Origin: Streptomyces mirabilis
GTDB lineage: Bacteria > Actinomycetota > Actinomycetes > Streptomycetales > Streptomycetaceae
NCBI RefSeq assembly: GCF_039503195.1
Contig: NZ_JBCJKP010000001.1
Coordinates: 5,766,001-5,830,000 of the forward strand
Direction: 5' to 3'
DNA length: 64,000 nucleotides
Shown here: positions 15,949 through 23,979 of the stretch, piece after piece
Position numbering within the stretch: the stretch's first letter is position 1
Layout of the letters: each line of letters begins with the position of its first letter
Translations under genes and position numbers: made by a program
Notes under the pieces: model-generated
Told to the model about the DNA's origin: nothing
The model's input: only the letters and a program-made list of their open reading frames with translations
Databases searched by the model: none

Positions 15949-17639
15949 TCACTTGGCGTCCGCGTAGCACTCCACCACCGCCGTCGTGAACGGGAAGCGG
16001 ACCGGGGTCTCGCCGAACGTCAGCCGTCCCGCCAGCTCCGCGGCCTCCCGGATCGCGGCCACGACCGCGTCCGCCTCCTCGGCCGGACAGTGCACCATCA
16101 CTTCGTCGTGCTGGAAGAAGACCAGCTCGGCGGTGAGGTCCGCGCAGGTGCGCCGGAGGGCGGCGAGCAGCAGCAGCGCCCAGTCGGCGGCGCTGCCCTG
16201 GACGACGAAGTTGCGTGCGAAGCGGCCCCGGGCGCGGGAGTTGGAGGAGGCGTAGCCCGGCACCCAGCCCTGGTCTCCGAGGGACTCGGCGGGTTCGTCC
16301 TGCGGCATGCCGGCCTCCTCCGACGAGGCGTCGGACGCGCCGGCCGCCGGGGGACTCGTCCGCCCCAGCCACGTCCGTACGAGTCGGCCCTCCTCGCCGG
16401 CCCGCGCCGCGTCGTCCACGTAGGCGACGGCGCGGGGAAGCGTCTTCTCAGCGCGGCCAGGTTCTTCAGGCCGTCGCCGGACGTCTGCCCGTACACCGCG
16501 CCGAGCACGGCGAGTTTGGCCTGTGCCCGGTCGCCGGCGAACGCGCGGTCCGACACCGACTGGTACAGGTCGCTCTCCCGGCCCGCGACCTCCATCAGGC
16601 CGGGGTCGCGCGAGATCGCGGCCAGCACCCGCGGCTCCATCTGGTCGGCGTCGGCCACCACGAGCCGCCAGCCCGGGTCGGCGACTACGGCACGCCGGAT
16701 CACCTTGGGGATCTGCAGGGCGCCCCCGCCGTTGGTCACCCAGCGGCCGGTGACCGTCCCGCCGGGCAGGTACTCGGGCCGGAAGCGTCCGTCGCGCACC
16801 CAGTCCTGGAGCCAGGACCAGCCGTGCGCCACCCAGATCCGGTACAGCTTCTTGTATGCGAGCAGCGGCTTCACGGCAGGGTGCTCGATGGTCTCGATCT
16901 CCCACCGCCGGGTGGACTTGATCTTGATCCCGGCCTGCGCGAAGGCCTTGATGACGTCAACGGGCAGGTCGGGGCGGACGCGTCTGCCGAAGGCGGCCGA
17001 CACCTCGTCCGTGAGCTCGGCGAGGCGTCTGGGCTCGCCGCCGCCCGCGTACCGCTCGCCGAGCAGCTCGTGCAGGACCTCGCGGTGGACGTCCGCGCGC
17101 CACGGCAGCCCGGTGCGGTTCATCTCGGCCGCCACCAGCATGCCCGCGGACTCGGCCGTCGTCAGCAGGTGCATGCGCTCCGGGTGCGCGGTCGTGTCGT
17201 GCCGGCGGCGCTGATCGGCGTACACCGCCAGGAGGTCTTCCAGGGGTACGCGAACCGGGCGCGGCTCGAAGAGGGACGACTGCGAGCCGGGCTCGGCGGA
17301 GCGCTGCGGGGGATCCGGCGGCACGGGGCCGCCGCGCAGTCTTGCCAGCGCGGCGGCCGCCGACCGGGGTTCGCCGAGCCGGCCCTCGTGGCCGAGCAGC
17401 AGTGTCTCGGCGGCCTCGATGTCGTAACACCGCTCCACTCGCACCCCCGCGGTGAGCAGACGCGGATAGACCTCGGCCGTGGACCGCCAGACCCACCGGA
17501 CCACGTCGGGTCGCCCCCGCACGGCCTCGACCAGGTCCGCCTCCCTGCGCACCGGCCCCGCGGGCAGCCCGTCGGAGCCGAGGGGGGCGACCTCCGCACC
17601 ACCGTCCTCGGCCGGCGCGAGAGCCCACCGGTCGCTCAT
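15949..17639 (-). pseudogene. Family A DNA polymerase (PolA-like), one-base frameshift
   Basis: The gene runs from the ATG at 17639. The first frame encodes about 400 residues with polymerase motif A (VVADADQMEPRVLA) and motif B (AQAKLAVLGAVYGQTSGDGL). A second frame carries LPRAVAYVDDAARAGEEGRL, FVVQGSAADWALLLL and motif C (VFFQHDEVMVHCP), ending at 15949. Joining at the GGGG run at 16434-16437 (one missing base) gives a continuous product of about 563 residues, a normal length for the actinobacterial polymerase I paralogue with a poorly conserved exonuclease region. As read, motif C is lost and the enzyme would be dead. The paralogue is thought to be non-essential beside true polA, so real loss is possible, but a homopolymer error fits equally well. 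Confidence 0.88.
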
Positions 17640-17686
17640 GGTTCCGAGTCTCGCAGGGGGGTCTGACAACGGACGCGGACGTGACC

Positions 17687-18448
17687 CTACTGATCTTCTT
17701 GCTGGTCTTTCTGCTGGTCCTTCTGCTGTCCGCCCACCGCGATGACCTCCAGCACGCGCGCGAGGTAGGTCTCCGCCGCTGTCTTGTCGATGCCGAGGCC
17801 ACTGAGAACGCCGTTGCCGTTCTCGTACTCCAGGAGGGCCAGGAGGATGTGCTCGGTGCCGATGTAGTGGTGGCCGAGGCGGAGGGCCTCGCGGAAGGTG
17901 AGTTCCAGGACCTTCTTGGCGGCGGGGCCGTACGGGATGAGCTCCGGGACCTCGTCGGCCGCCGGCGGGAGCGCCGCGGTCGCGGCCTCGCGGACGGCGT
18001 CCAGGGTCACGCCCTGCGCGGTGATCGCCTTCGCGGCGAGCCCCTCGGGCTCGGAGAGGAGGCCGAGGACGAGGTGCTCGGTGAGTCCCTCCGCGTTGCC
18101 CGCGGCCTTGGCCTCGTTGTGCGCGGCCATGACCGCGTTCCGGGCGCGGGGCGTGTAGCGGCCGAAGCCCTGGCTGGGGTCGAGGTCCGACTCGGCCTTG
18201 GGGACGAAGCGCTTCTGCGCCGCCTGCCGGGTGACCCCCATGCTCTTGCCGATGTCCGTCCAGGACGCGCCCGAACGCCGGGCCTGGTCCACGAAGTGGC
18301 CGATCAGGTGGTCGGCCACGTCGCCGAGGTGGTCCGCCGCGATCACCGCGTCCTGGAGTTGCTCAAGGGCGTCGGTGTGGGTCTTCTTGATGGCCTCGAT
18401 GAGGTCGTCGAGGCGTACGGATGCCTTGCCGGGTGGGTTCGTCGTCAT
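17687..18448 (-). CDS. Clp N-terminal-domain protein with helix-turn-helix
   Basis: A 253-residue protein. The N-terminal part has a helix-turn-helix (SGASWTDIGKSMGVTRQAAQKR), and the rest has two Clp-N repeats like those that bind substrates in ClpA/ClpC: YTPRARNAVMAAHNEAKAAG with LTEHLVLGLL, and FREALRLGHHYIGTEHILLALL. There is no ATPase domain. The tail is GGQQKDQQKDQQEDQ from a 12-bp repeat. Such proteins are thought to be regulators linked to proteolysis. Its own promoter carries two perfect inverted repeats and appears to give a leaderless mRNA (see 18450-18500), pointing to autoregulation. Confidence 0.9.
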   Translation of the reverse strand: MTTNPPGKASVRLDDLIEAIKKTHTDALEQLQDAVIAADHLGDVADHLIGHFVDQARRSGASWTDIGKSMGVTRQAAQKRFVPKAESDLDPSQGFGRYTPRARNAVMAAHNEAKAAGNAEGLTEHLVLGLLSEPEGLAAKAITAQGVTLDAVREAATAALPPAADEVPELIPYGPAAKKVLELTFREALRLGHHYIGTEHILLALLEYENGNGVLSGLGIDKTAAETYLARVLEVIAVGGQQKDQQKDQQEDQ

Positions 18449-18449
18449 G

Positions 18450-18500
18450 TGTCAACCGTAGGTTGACAGGTGCAGGGTGTCAACCCGTAGTTGACACCCT
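18450..18500 (-). promoter_or_regulatory. Leaderless promoter with two operators
   Basis: Reading the - strand, TTGACA (-35), a 17-base spacer and TACGGT (-10) end 6 bases before the ATG of the Clp-N regulator, so transcription should begin at the start codon. Two inverted repeats overlap these boxes: 18450-18468 (TGTCAACC-GTA-GGTTGACA) on the -10 and 18474-18500 (11-bp arms, 5-base centre) on the -35. Both share TGTCAAC-N5-GTTGACA and their starts are 28 bp apart, close to three helical turns. Binding by the gene's own product is inferred. Confidence 0.8.
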
Positions 18501-18599
18501 GCGTGTCCGCGTCCACGGACACCTTCCGCGTCCGCGTCCACGCTTCCCTGTCCACAGGGTGTGGACGGTCCGGTTCGGCGGGCGTGACACGATCGGCGC

Positions 18600-19747
18600 A
18601 TGAGCAGTACGCCCAGCACCGTGGAGCGCGCCTTCGAGGCCGCGCTCTACGCCGACAGCGACGCGGCCCTCGACACGGGTGCCTCGCTGCTCGCCGCCGA
18701 CCCCGCCTCCGACGCCGAACTCGCCCGCCGCGGCGAGGAGTTCGTCGCCGCGGCGTGGCGTCGCGGCTGGCAGCCCGCCGACGTCGTACGGATCGTGCGG
18801 CGCGAACTCGACGACGTACACCTGCAGCTGGTGTCGGAGCTGGTGCGCGCGGAGGCCGGCCGGGACCGGCGGCCCCGGGGCCCACGCTGGGCGGCGCAGC
18901 TCGAAGAGCTGGACGCCCGTGCCCCGCGCACCGACCGCTTCTCGCTCGCGACCGCCGCGCTGGAGCTGTACCGGCTGCTGCTCCGACTCCCCACCCTCGA
19001 ACCCCTCGACGCGCACCTGTCCGACGGCTCATCACGGCCCCCGGCCGCCCCGCAGGACTCCCGCATGCTCACCCGAATCCGCGCGCTGCTCGCCAAGGCC
19101 GAGGCGACCGGATTCCCGGAGGAGGCGGAGGCGCTGAGTGCCAAGGCCCAGGAGCTGATGGCCCGGCACAGCATCGACGAGGCGCTGCTCGCGGCCCGTA
19201 CGCACGCCAAGGACGCGCCCGGCGCCTGCCGCATCGGTGTCGAGCCGCCGTACGAGACGGCCAAGGCGGTGCTGCTGGACGCGGTGGCCGACACGAACCG
19301 CTGTCGCGCCGTGTGGAACGAGTCGCTCGGATTCTCGACCGTCGTCGGCTTCGAACCCGACCTGGAGGCCGTCGAACTCCTCTACACCTCGCTGCTCGTG
19401 CAGGCCACGGCCGCGATGACGAAGGCGGAGGCGGCCCAGCGGGCCGGGGAAGGAAACGTACGAAGAGCTTCCGGCAGTCGTTCCTGGCCGCGTACGCGCA
19501 CCGGATCGGCGACCGGCTGGCGACCGCCGCCGAGGAGGCCGAGGGGGAGGCCGCGTCGCAGGCCCCGGTGGCGGAGCTGCTGCCCGTCCTGGCGGCCCGT
19601 GACGTGGCGGTCAACGACCACATGGAGCGGATGTTCCCGGACACCGTCACCACCCGGCTGCGCGGGGTCAACGACGCGGCCGGGTGGCAGGAAGGAGCCG
19701 CGGCGGCGGACCGTGCCCAGGTCGGAGCGCGTCCGCCGCTTCGCTGA
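18600..19747 (+). pseudogene. DUF2786 protein, one-base frameshift
   Basis: From the ATG at 18600 a frame encodes a long N-terminal helical region and then a DUF2786 segment, MLTRIRALLAKAEATGFPEE followed by LSAKAQELMARHSIDEALL. After AEAAQRAGEG the pattern continues in another frame with RTKSFRQSFLAAYAHRIGDR through NDHMERMFPDTVTTRLRG, stop at 19745-19747. The switch falls at the AAA run at 19454-19456; one missing base would restore GEGKRTKSFRQSF. Corrected length is about 380 residues. DUF2786 function is unknown to me. Decay or sequencing error cannot be separated here. Confidence 0.8.
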
Positions 19748-19751
19748 CGCC

Positions 19752-19994
19752 CGGCTTGCGCGGGACGACCGAGCGTCTTTCGGCTCGCGTGGGACGGCTG
19801 AGCCCCCTGGCTCGCGCGGGACCGCCGAGTGCTCCCTGGCTTTCGCCGGGCGGCTGGGCGCCTCCCCGTTCGCGTGGGACGGTCGAGCGTCTCGCGGCTC
19901 GCGTGGGCCGGCTGGGCCCCCGGCTCGCGCGGGATCGCTCCCCGGCTTTCGCCGGGCGGCCGGGTGCCTCCGGCTTGCGTGCCGGGAGCGCCGC
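19752..19994. repeat. About nine degenerate 28-bp tandem repeats
   Basis: Units begin with a variant of CGGCTCGCGTGGGACGGC and are about 22 to 29 bp long; the clearest copies start near 19752, 19781, 19809, 19837 and 19894. They fill the whole gap between the DUF2786 stop and the convergent lipoprotein stop at 19995. Alternate units carry CTTTCGCCGGGCGGC in place of CTCGCGTGGGACGGC, so a higher-order repeat is possible. Confidence 0.75.
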
Positions 19995-20546
19995 TCAGTC
20001 GCCCGCGGGCTGGAACGAGCTCACGGAGGCGTTCGGGTCGTTCGGACCGGTCTTGCCCGCGAGGGGACCGTACGACCACTTGAAGCTCTGCGGGGTGGCG
20101 GCACCGGGCAGGCCGATCTTCAGCGTGGTGGCGGCGAGGCTCTTCCCGTCGCCCGCCGTGCCCCGTACGTAGGTGATCGTGAAGGAGGCGGTACCGCTCG
20201 CCGCCAGTGTCAGCTTCGGCGGAGTCGCGGACTTCTCCTCGGGTACGTCCGTACCCGCGCCGCCGTCCTGCACCTTGACGGCGGGGAAGCCCTGAAGGGT
20301 GCACTCGGCGCCCTTGTTGGTGAGCGTGACGGGCACGTTGCCGGTGTCGCCGGCGGCCGGGGCCGCGTTCGCGGGGCCGACCTGGATGCCGATCTGGTCG
20401 ATCTTGCAGGCCGTGGAGGAGGCGGCGGCGGTGGAGGCGGTCGAGGCCTTCTTGCCGTCCTCGGTGCTGTTGCTGCCGCCGCTGTCGCAGGCGGTGAGGG
20501 TGAGTGCCGCCGCGGCGGCGACGACGGCGATCGGAAGGGCGCGCAT
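19995..20546 (-). CDS. DUF4232-type lipoprotein
   Basis: A 183-residue protein. The ATG at 20546 follows AGGGGGAAACCC. The N-terminus is a lipoprotein signal with lipobox LTLTAC, then a Ser/Thr/Ala linker and a beta-rich domain (IGIQVGPANAAPAAGDTGNV, PVTLTNKGAECTLQGFPAVK, ending FKWSYGPLAGKTGPNDPNAS) that fits DUF4232. It should be anchored outside the cell membrane. Function unknown. Its stop abuts the degenerate repeat array. Confidence 0.85.
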   Translation of the reverse strand: MRALPIAVVAAAAALTLTACDSGGSNSTEDGKKASTASTAAASSTACKIDQIGIQVGPANAAPAAGDTGNVPVTLTNKGAECTLQGFPAVKVQDGGAGTDVPEEKSATPPKLTLAASGTASFTITYVRGTAGDGKSLAATTLKIGLPGAATPQSFKWSYGPLAGKTGPNDPNASVSSFQPAGD

Positions 20547-20805
20547 GGGTTTCCCCCTGGGTTCGTGAAGGTGCTCATGGATCATCACGCAGACCGGTGG
20601 GCACGCGTTGCGCGGCCCCCCTGTCACGCGCCTCTCCCGTGTCGTGTATGTCCCGAATGCGACCCGAAGGTCGCCCCGCGTCGACGACATGAGTGACGGG
20701 CGCGCGAGCGGACCGCGGAGTCCCAGGGATTCCGCGGCCCGCCGCCAAGAGCCGACTGGCGTAGATCGGTACAGGTCAGGGCCGGTCAGGGAGGGGTCGG
20801 GCCGG

Positions 20806-21330
20806 TCAGGAGCCCAGGCTCGCCGTCGGCAGTCCCGACGGGAGCTGACCGCCCTCGGCCTTCGTGTACGACTCCTTGCCGAGCTTCCCCGACCAGGTGA
20901 CCTTCAGCGTCGTGCTGTTCACGGAGTCGACCATGCCCGTCGCGCGGTCCTTGTTCCCGTCCGTGCACTTGAGGTGGATCATCTGCATGCCCGCCTCGTC
21001 ACCGGCGGTCCCGGTGCACACGGTGCGGCCCGTCGTGAAGAGCCCGGCCTGCTTGCCGGTGATCACCAGCACCACGGCCTTGCCGCCGGTCGTGGCCACC
21101 CAGCTGCCCTCCAGCTTGCTGCCGGCGGTCGAAGGGGTGCCCGATTCGCCACCCGTGCCGGCCGTCCCCGAAGCGGATGCGCCGGGACTCGCGGACCCGT
21201 CCCCCGAGCCGGACCCCGAGTCGCTGCTGCACCCGGTCAGCGCGAGCGTGCCCGCCAGACCCGCGGCCAAGGCCATGGCCGCGCCCCGGGCCCGCCGGCG
21301 CGGAAGGGTCGCCGAAGTCGCCGATGTCAC
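20806..21330 (-). CDS. Putative lipoprotein, unknown function
   Basis: About 174 residues from the GTG at 21330, which has GGGGG six bases upstream (TTG at 21342 is an alternative). Twin arginines precede a hydrophobic segment with lipobox LALTGC, then a Gly/Ser-rich linker and a small beta-rich domain (SWVATTGGKAVVLVITGKQA, LKVTWSGKLGKESYTKAEGG). The charged RRRARG before the core could allow Tat export. I do not recognise a family beyond a Streptomyces lipoprotein. Confidence 0.8.
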   Translation of the reverse strand: MTSATSATLPRRRARGAAMALAAGLAGTLALTGCSSDSGSGSGDGSASPGASASGTAGTGGESGTPSTAGSKLEGSWVATTGGKAVVLVITGKQAGLFTTGRTVCTGTAGDEAGMQMIHLKCTDGNKDRATGMVDSVNSTTLKVTWSGKLGKESYTKAEGGQLPSGLPTASLGS

Positions 21331-21529
21331 TGAAGCCCCCAAGGGTGATGGTGTGGCTGGGGTCGCCGGAACGACCGCAGCAAGCTATCAGCCACACTCC
21401 CGAACACCCTGAGCGAGACATCGGGAGAACTTACGAATCTTCTGAGGGAGTCGTCGGGACACCGTTTCGAGGGAGTCGTCGAGGCATCGTTCGGAGGGAC
21501 AAGGGTGACGCACCTCTCTCCGAGATATC

Positions 21530-21558
21530 TTGGAGATGGGAGTCATTTTCATTAAAAT
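21530..21558 (+). promoter_or_regulatory. Leaderless promoter with Zur-like site before rpmG
   Basis: TTGGAG (21530-21535), a 17-base spacer and TAAAAT (21553-21558) end 7 bases before the ATG at 21566, predicting a leaderless mRNA. The spacer holds AGTCATTTTCATTAAAAT, whose ATTTTCA half resembles the AT-rich palindrome bound by the zinc repressor Zur in Streptomyces. The Zur match rests on memory and is only one good half-site. Confidence 0.55.
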
Positions 21559-21565
21559 ACCGGCC

Positions 21566-21730
21566 ATGGCACGCAACGAACTCCGTCCCGTCATCAAGCT
21601 CCGGTCCACGGCCGGGACCGGCTTCACGTACGTCACCCGCAAGAACCGGCGCAACGACCCGGACCGGATGACCCTGCGCAGGTTCGACCCGGTCGCCGGC
21701 CGGCACGTCGACTTCCGAGAGGAGCGCTGA
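21566..21730 (+). CDS. rpmG: 50S ribosomal protein L33, cysteine-free paralogue
   Basis: A 54-residue protein starting [20 protein letters not shown], the standard L33 fold. The four zinc-binding cysteines of C+ L33 are absent, so this is the zinc-independent form, which in Streptomyces is normally expressed under zinc limitation to free zinc from ribosomes. The gene has no leader (promoter at 21530-21558) and is followed 5 bases later by the L31 gene. The L28 and S14 genes that, as I recall, often accompany it are not seen here. Confidence 0.95.
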   Translation: MARNELRPVIKLRSTAGTGFTYVTRKNRRNDPDRMTLRRFDPVAGRHVDFREER

Positions 21731-21735
21731 CCGTC

Positions 21736-22059
21736 ATGCGCGACGGAACCCACCCGGAGTACGGCCCCGTCGTCTTCCGTGACCGCGCCGCGAACCACGC
21801 CTTTCTCACCCGCTCGACGCTCGCCGCCACGGCGGGGGAGAAGACGATCGACCGGCAGGACGGCCACACCTACCCGGTGGTGGACGTCGAGATCTCGAAC
21901 GTGAGCCACCCCTTCTCCACGGGCAACGCGCGAGTGCTGGACACCGCGGGCCGGGTGGAACGCTTCGAGCGCCGCTACGGAGCGGGCGGCGACGCGCTCG
22001 GCAAGACGCGCGGCAAGGCGGGCGACAAGGCGCTCGACAAGCGCGGCGGTGCCGGCTGA
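21736..22059 (+). CDS. rpmE2: 50S ribosomal protein L31 type B
   Basis: A 107-residue protein; [20 protein letters not shown], then [19 protein letters not shown], then [14 protein letters not shown] is the L31 type B signature. It lacks the CxxC zinc motif of type A. The C-terminus has an extra Lys/Gly/Asp tail of about 25 residues ([17 protein letters not shown]). It follows L33 by 5 bases and its TGA shares a base with the next ATG (22059), so it is coupled to the chimeric gene downstream. Likely role: replacing zinc-containing L31 when zinc is scarce. Confidence 0.95.
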   Translation: MRDGTHPEYGPVVFRDRAANHAFLTRSTLAATAGEKTIDRQDGHTYPVVDVEISNVSHPFSTGNARVLDTAGRVERFERRYGAGGDALGKTRGKAGDKALDKRGGAG

Positions 22060-22331
22060 TGCCGACCTCGCACCTCTGCGTCGTGATCGTCGGCGGGCTG
22101 CACGCGGATGCGCGGCAGGCCGCCGTCGCACGGCTGCTCGCCGACGTTCCCGACAGCGTCGCCCTCCATCACGACCTGGCGACGGCCGCGGCGGGCGAGG
22201 ACACCGACCTGCTGCGGAAGTTCATCTCCGACCGCGGCGAGATCCGCAGCCGCCGGGTCACCCGGGTGACCGCGCGGCAGCAGCGGATGCTCCCCCGTGC
22301 GATCAAGGACGTGCGTGAGATGGCGCTGTGA
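22059..22331 (+). CDS. CobW-like/ribosomal S18 chimeric ORF (deletion fusion)
   Basis: A 90-residue open frame. Residues about 1-45 ([20 protein letters not shown] through [10 protein letters not shown]) resemble the start of the CobW/YciC-type GTP-binding zinc metallochaperone found beside zinc-regulated ribosomal genes. Residues about 47-90 ([40 protein letters not shown]) are the C-terminal half of ribosomal protein S18. The join is in frame near 22195. GTPase motifs are absent and the S18 N-terminus is missing. A deletion between the two neighbouring genes is the simplest explanation; whether the product does anything is unknown. Confidence 0.82.
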   Translation: MPTSHLCVVIVGGLHADARQAAVARLLADVPDSVALHHDLATAAAGEDTDLLRKFISDRGEIRSRRVTRVTARQQRMLPRAIKDVREMAL

Positions 22332-22482
22332 AGCCGTATTCCGGCACCGGCCGCTGACGGGCTCCACCGTACGATCGCTTCCGGCACGACCGCCTCAAGG
22401 TCCTCGGCGAACTCGTTGACCACAGGGGCACCGAAGCCGAAGCCGGGAGCGAGGCCGAGACTGAACCCGGCGGCGGCAGGTC

Positions 22483-22800
22483 ATGAACCCCGCCCCGGAC
22501 GGAGCCCTGCCCTCGCTCCGGAGGGCGATCCGCTTCTCCGGCGCCAGCGACGTGCGGATTCTCGCGTACGAGCCGGAGCGGATGCCAAAGGTCCGGTGGG
22601 CCGACGTCGATCCGACGACCCTCCGGATCGGGCCATTATGTGAACGTTGAAACTCGAAGGGCCCGGTACGCGTCTCTTCTTATTGCATGTGGGATTCGAC
22701 CCGGACGACCCAGCACGGATGATGGCGTGGAAGATCATGCACGGGGGCTGGAAAGCGCATGTCATGCGTTCTCCAGGGCAGACGCTGGACCAGACGCAGC
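22483..22800 (+). pseudogene. SRPBCC/AHSA1-family remnant
   Basis: Two frames carry pieces of one AHSA1-like protein. The first (from the ATG at 22483) gives VRILAYEPERMPKVRWADVD, like the middle strands of the fold. The second, from about 22647, gives GPGTRLFLLHVGFDPDDPAR then MMAWKIMHGGWKAHVM, which is the typical C-terminus of the family. Between them are stops and lost sequence; the N-terminus is missing. The region from 22332 to 22482 shows no supported gene. Confidence 0.6.
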
Positions 22801-22883
22801 CCGGCGAGTACCAGACAGTAGTCGGGCGGTCAACACTCGGTAGTCAAAGGGCGGTAAAAGCTGTAACCGTGGGAGCACCCCCC

Positions 22884-22910
22884 GTGCACGTGCATCTGCC
22901 CATGCATCTG
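22884..22910 (+). promoter_or_regulatory. 27-bp element upstream of the DUF397 gene
   Basis: The element begins with the palindrome TGCACGTGCA and contains two TGCATCTG units 12 bp apart. A TATGAT (-10-like) lies 14 bases downstream at 22925-22930, so the element covers the -35 region. An almost identical copy (26 of 27 bases) is at 23980-24006 on the other strand, upstream of the ATPase gene. Three GGCCAC units follow in the leader (22942, 22957 and 22966). Confidence 0.8.
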
Positions 22911-22992
22911 CACATGAACAGAGCTATGATCCGGGGCAGTTGGCCACTGCATCAATGGCCACATCGGCCACTGCACGACCGGGGAGCGACTT

Positions 22993-23262
22993 GTGGACCA
23001 CGACGTGTACGACGTGGATGACCTGGATGACGTGTACAACGGCATGGCTGCGACCGAGCTGACCGGGGTGGCCTGGCAGAAGAGCAGGCACAGCAACTCG
23101 CAGGGCTCCTGCGTGGAGTTCGCGAGGCTGCCCGGGGGCGACGTGGCGGTGCGGAACTCGCGGTTCCCGGAAGGGCCCGCGCTCGTCTACACCCGCGCCG
23201 AGATCGAGGCCATGCTCCTGGGTATCAAGGACGGCGAGTTCGACCACCTGATCGCCGGCTGA
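22993..23262 (+). CDS. DUF397 protein
   Basis: An 89-residue protein; GTG at 22993 follows GGGGAG. The acidic N-terminus (DHDVYDVDDLDDVYNGMA) precedes the DUF397 core: GVAWQKSRHSNSQGSCVEFA, GDVAVRNSRFPEGPALVYTR and EIEAMLLGIKDGEFDHL. DUF397 proteins accompany WhiJ/Scr1-type regulators in Streptomyces and are thought to modulate them. Here the ATPase (- strand) and regulator genes lie just beyond, forming a triad. A 13-bp hairpin terminator separates it from the convergent ATPase. Confidence 0.93.
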   Translation: MDHDVYDVDDLDDVYNGMAATELTGVAWQKSRHSNSQGSCVEFARLPGGDVAVRNSRFPEGPALVYTRAEIEAMLLGIKDGEFDHLIAG

Positions 23263-23354
23263 CGTGAGTCGGCGCCGCACACCCGGGCGCGCCTTCGGGT
23301 GGGGCAACCGGCATAACTGACGGCAACGACCTTGTCGCGGCGTGTAACGCGCGT

Positions 23355-23386
23355 AGAACCGCGGCGCCAAAAAGCGCCGCGGTTCT
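23355..23386. terminator. Bidirectional terminator
   Basis: A perfect 13-bp stem (23355-23367 with 23374-23386, AGAACCGCGGCGC arm) and CAAAAA loop between convergent genes; it ends at the base before the ATPase stop codon. Confidence 0.9.
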
Positions 23387-23905
23387 CTATTCGGCCGAAA
23401 CCCCGCCGGCGGCCGGCTGCGGAAGCCTGAAGAGCGCCCACACGACCTTGCCGCTGAGCGTGCCCGCGAGCGGGTGCCAGCCCCAGCTGTCGGCGAACGA
23501 GTCGACCAGGAACAGGCCCCGGCCCGACTCCGCCGAGAAGTCCTCGGAGTCGCCCGCGACCGGACTGTCGTGACTGGGGTCGCGCACCGCGCACACCAGA
23601 CGCGAGGTCCACCGCATCAAGTGCAGCCGCACGGGCGGGCCTTGGTCGTCCGAACGGGGTGTGTCCGAGGGCAGGGCGTGCCGCAGGGCGTTGGTCACGA
23701 GCTCGGAGACCACCAGGCAGACATCGTCGAAGCGCTCACCGATGTCCCACTGGTCCAGCGTTCTGCGGGTGAACTGCCGAGCTTCGCGCACCGCTTCGTA
23801 GCGCGCCGGCAGGGCGCAGGAAGCTGCGCTGGACACAGCCGCGGGGTCGAGCGGCGGAAGTCCCTGCCGTAACGGCTCGAGCATGGTCGATCCATTCGTC
23901 CCCAT
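23387..23905 (-). CDS. RsbW-like ATP-binding protein (anti-sigma/HATPase type)
   Basis: A 172-residue protein from the ATG at 23905, which has GGGAG upstream; the frame continues to 24007 without a better ribosome site. It has the GHKL ATPase boxes: N box VVSELVTNALRHA, G1 VRDPS and G2 SGRGLFLVDSFADSWGW. Single-domain kinases of this type in Streptomyces act as anti-sigma or anti-anti-sigma partners. Together with the DUF397 gene and the Scr1-type regulator it forms a WhiJ-like triad. Its upstream region has the same 27-bp element as the DUF397 gene. Confidence 0.9.
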   Translation of the reverse strand: MGTNGSTMLEPLRQGLPPLDPAAVSSAASCALPARYEAVREARQFTRRTLDQWDIGERFDDVCLVVSELVTNALRHALPSDTPRSDDQGPPVRLHLMRWTSRLVCAVRDPSHDSPVAGDSEDFSAESGRGLFLVDSFADSWGWHPLAGTLSGKVVWALFRLPQPAAGGVSAE

Positions 23906-23979
23906 GCGAGGCACTCCCGGGTGTTCGCGGTCGTTGCGATGCAGCGGTGGCGCGAGGACCATGGTTCCGAATGCGTACA

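Noticed and set aside
19752..19994. CRISPR-like array
   Set aside because: Units are contiguous and degenerate with no spacers, and there are no cas genes.
22169..22423. A - strand peptide VNEFAEDLEAVVPEAIV, slightly like a CobW fragment
   Set aside because: The match is too short and on the opposite strand to the chimera; it could be chance.
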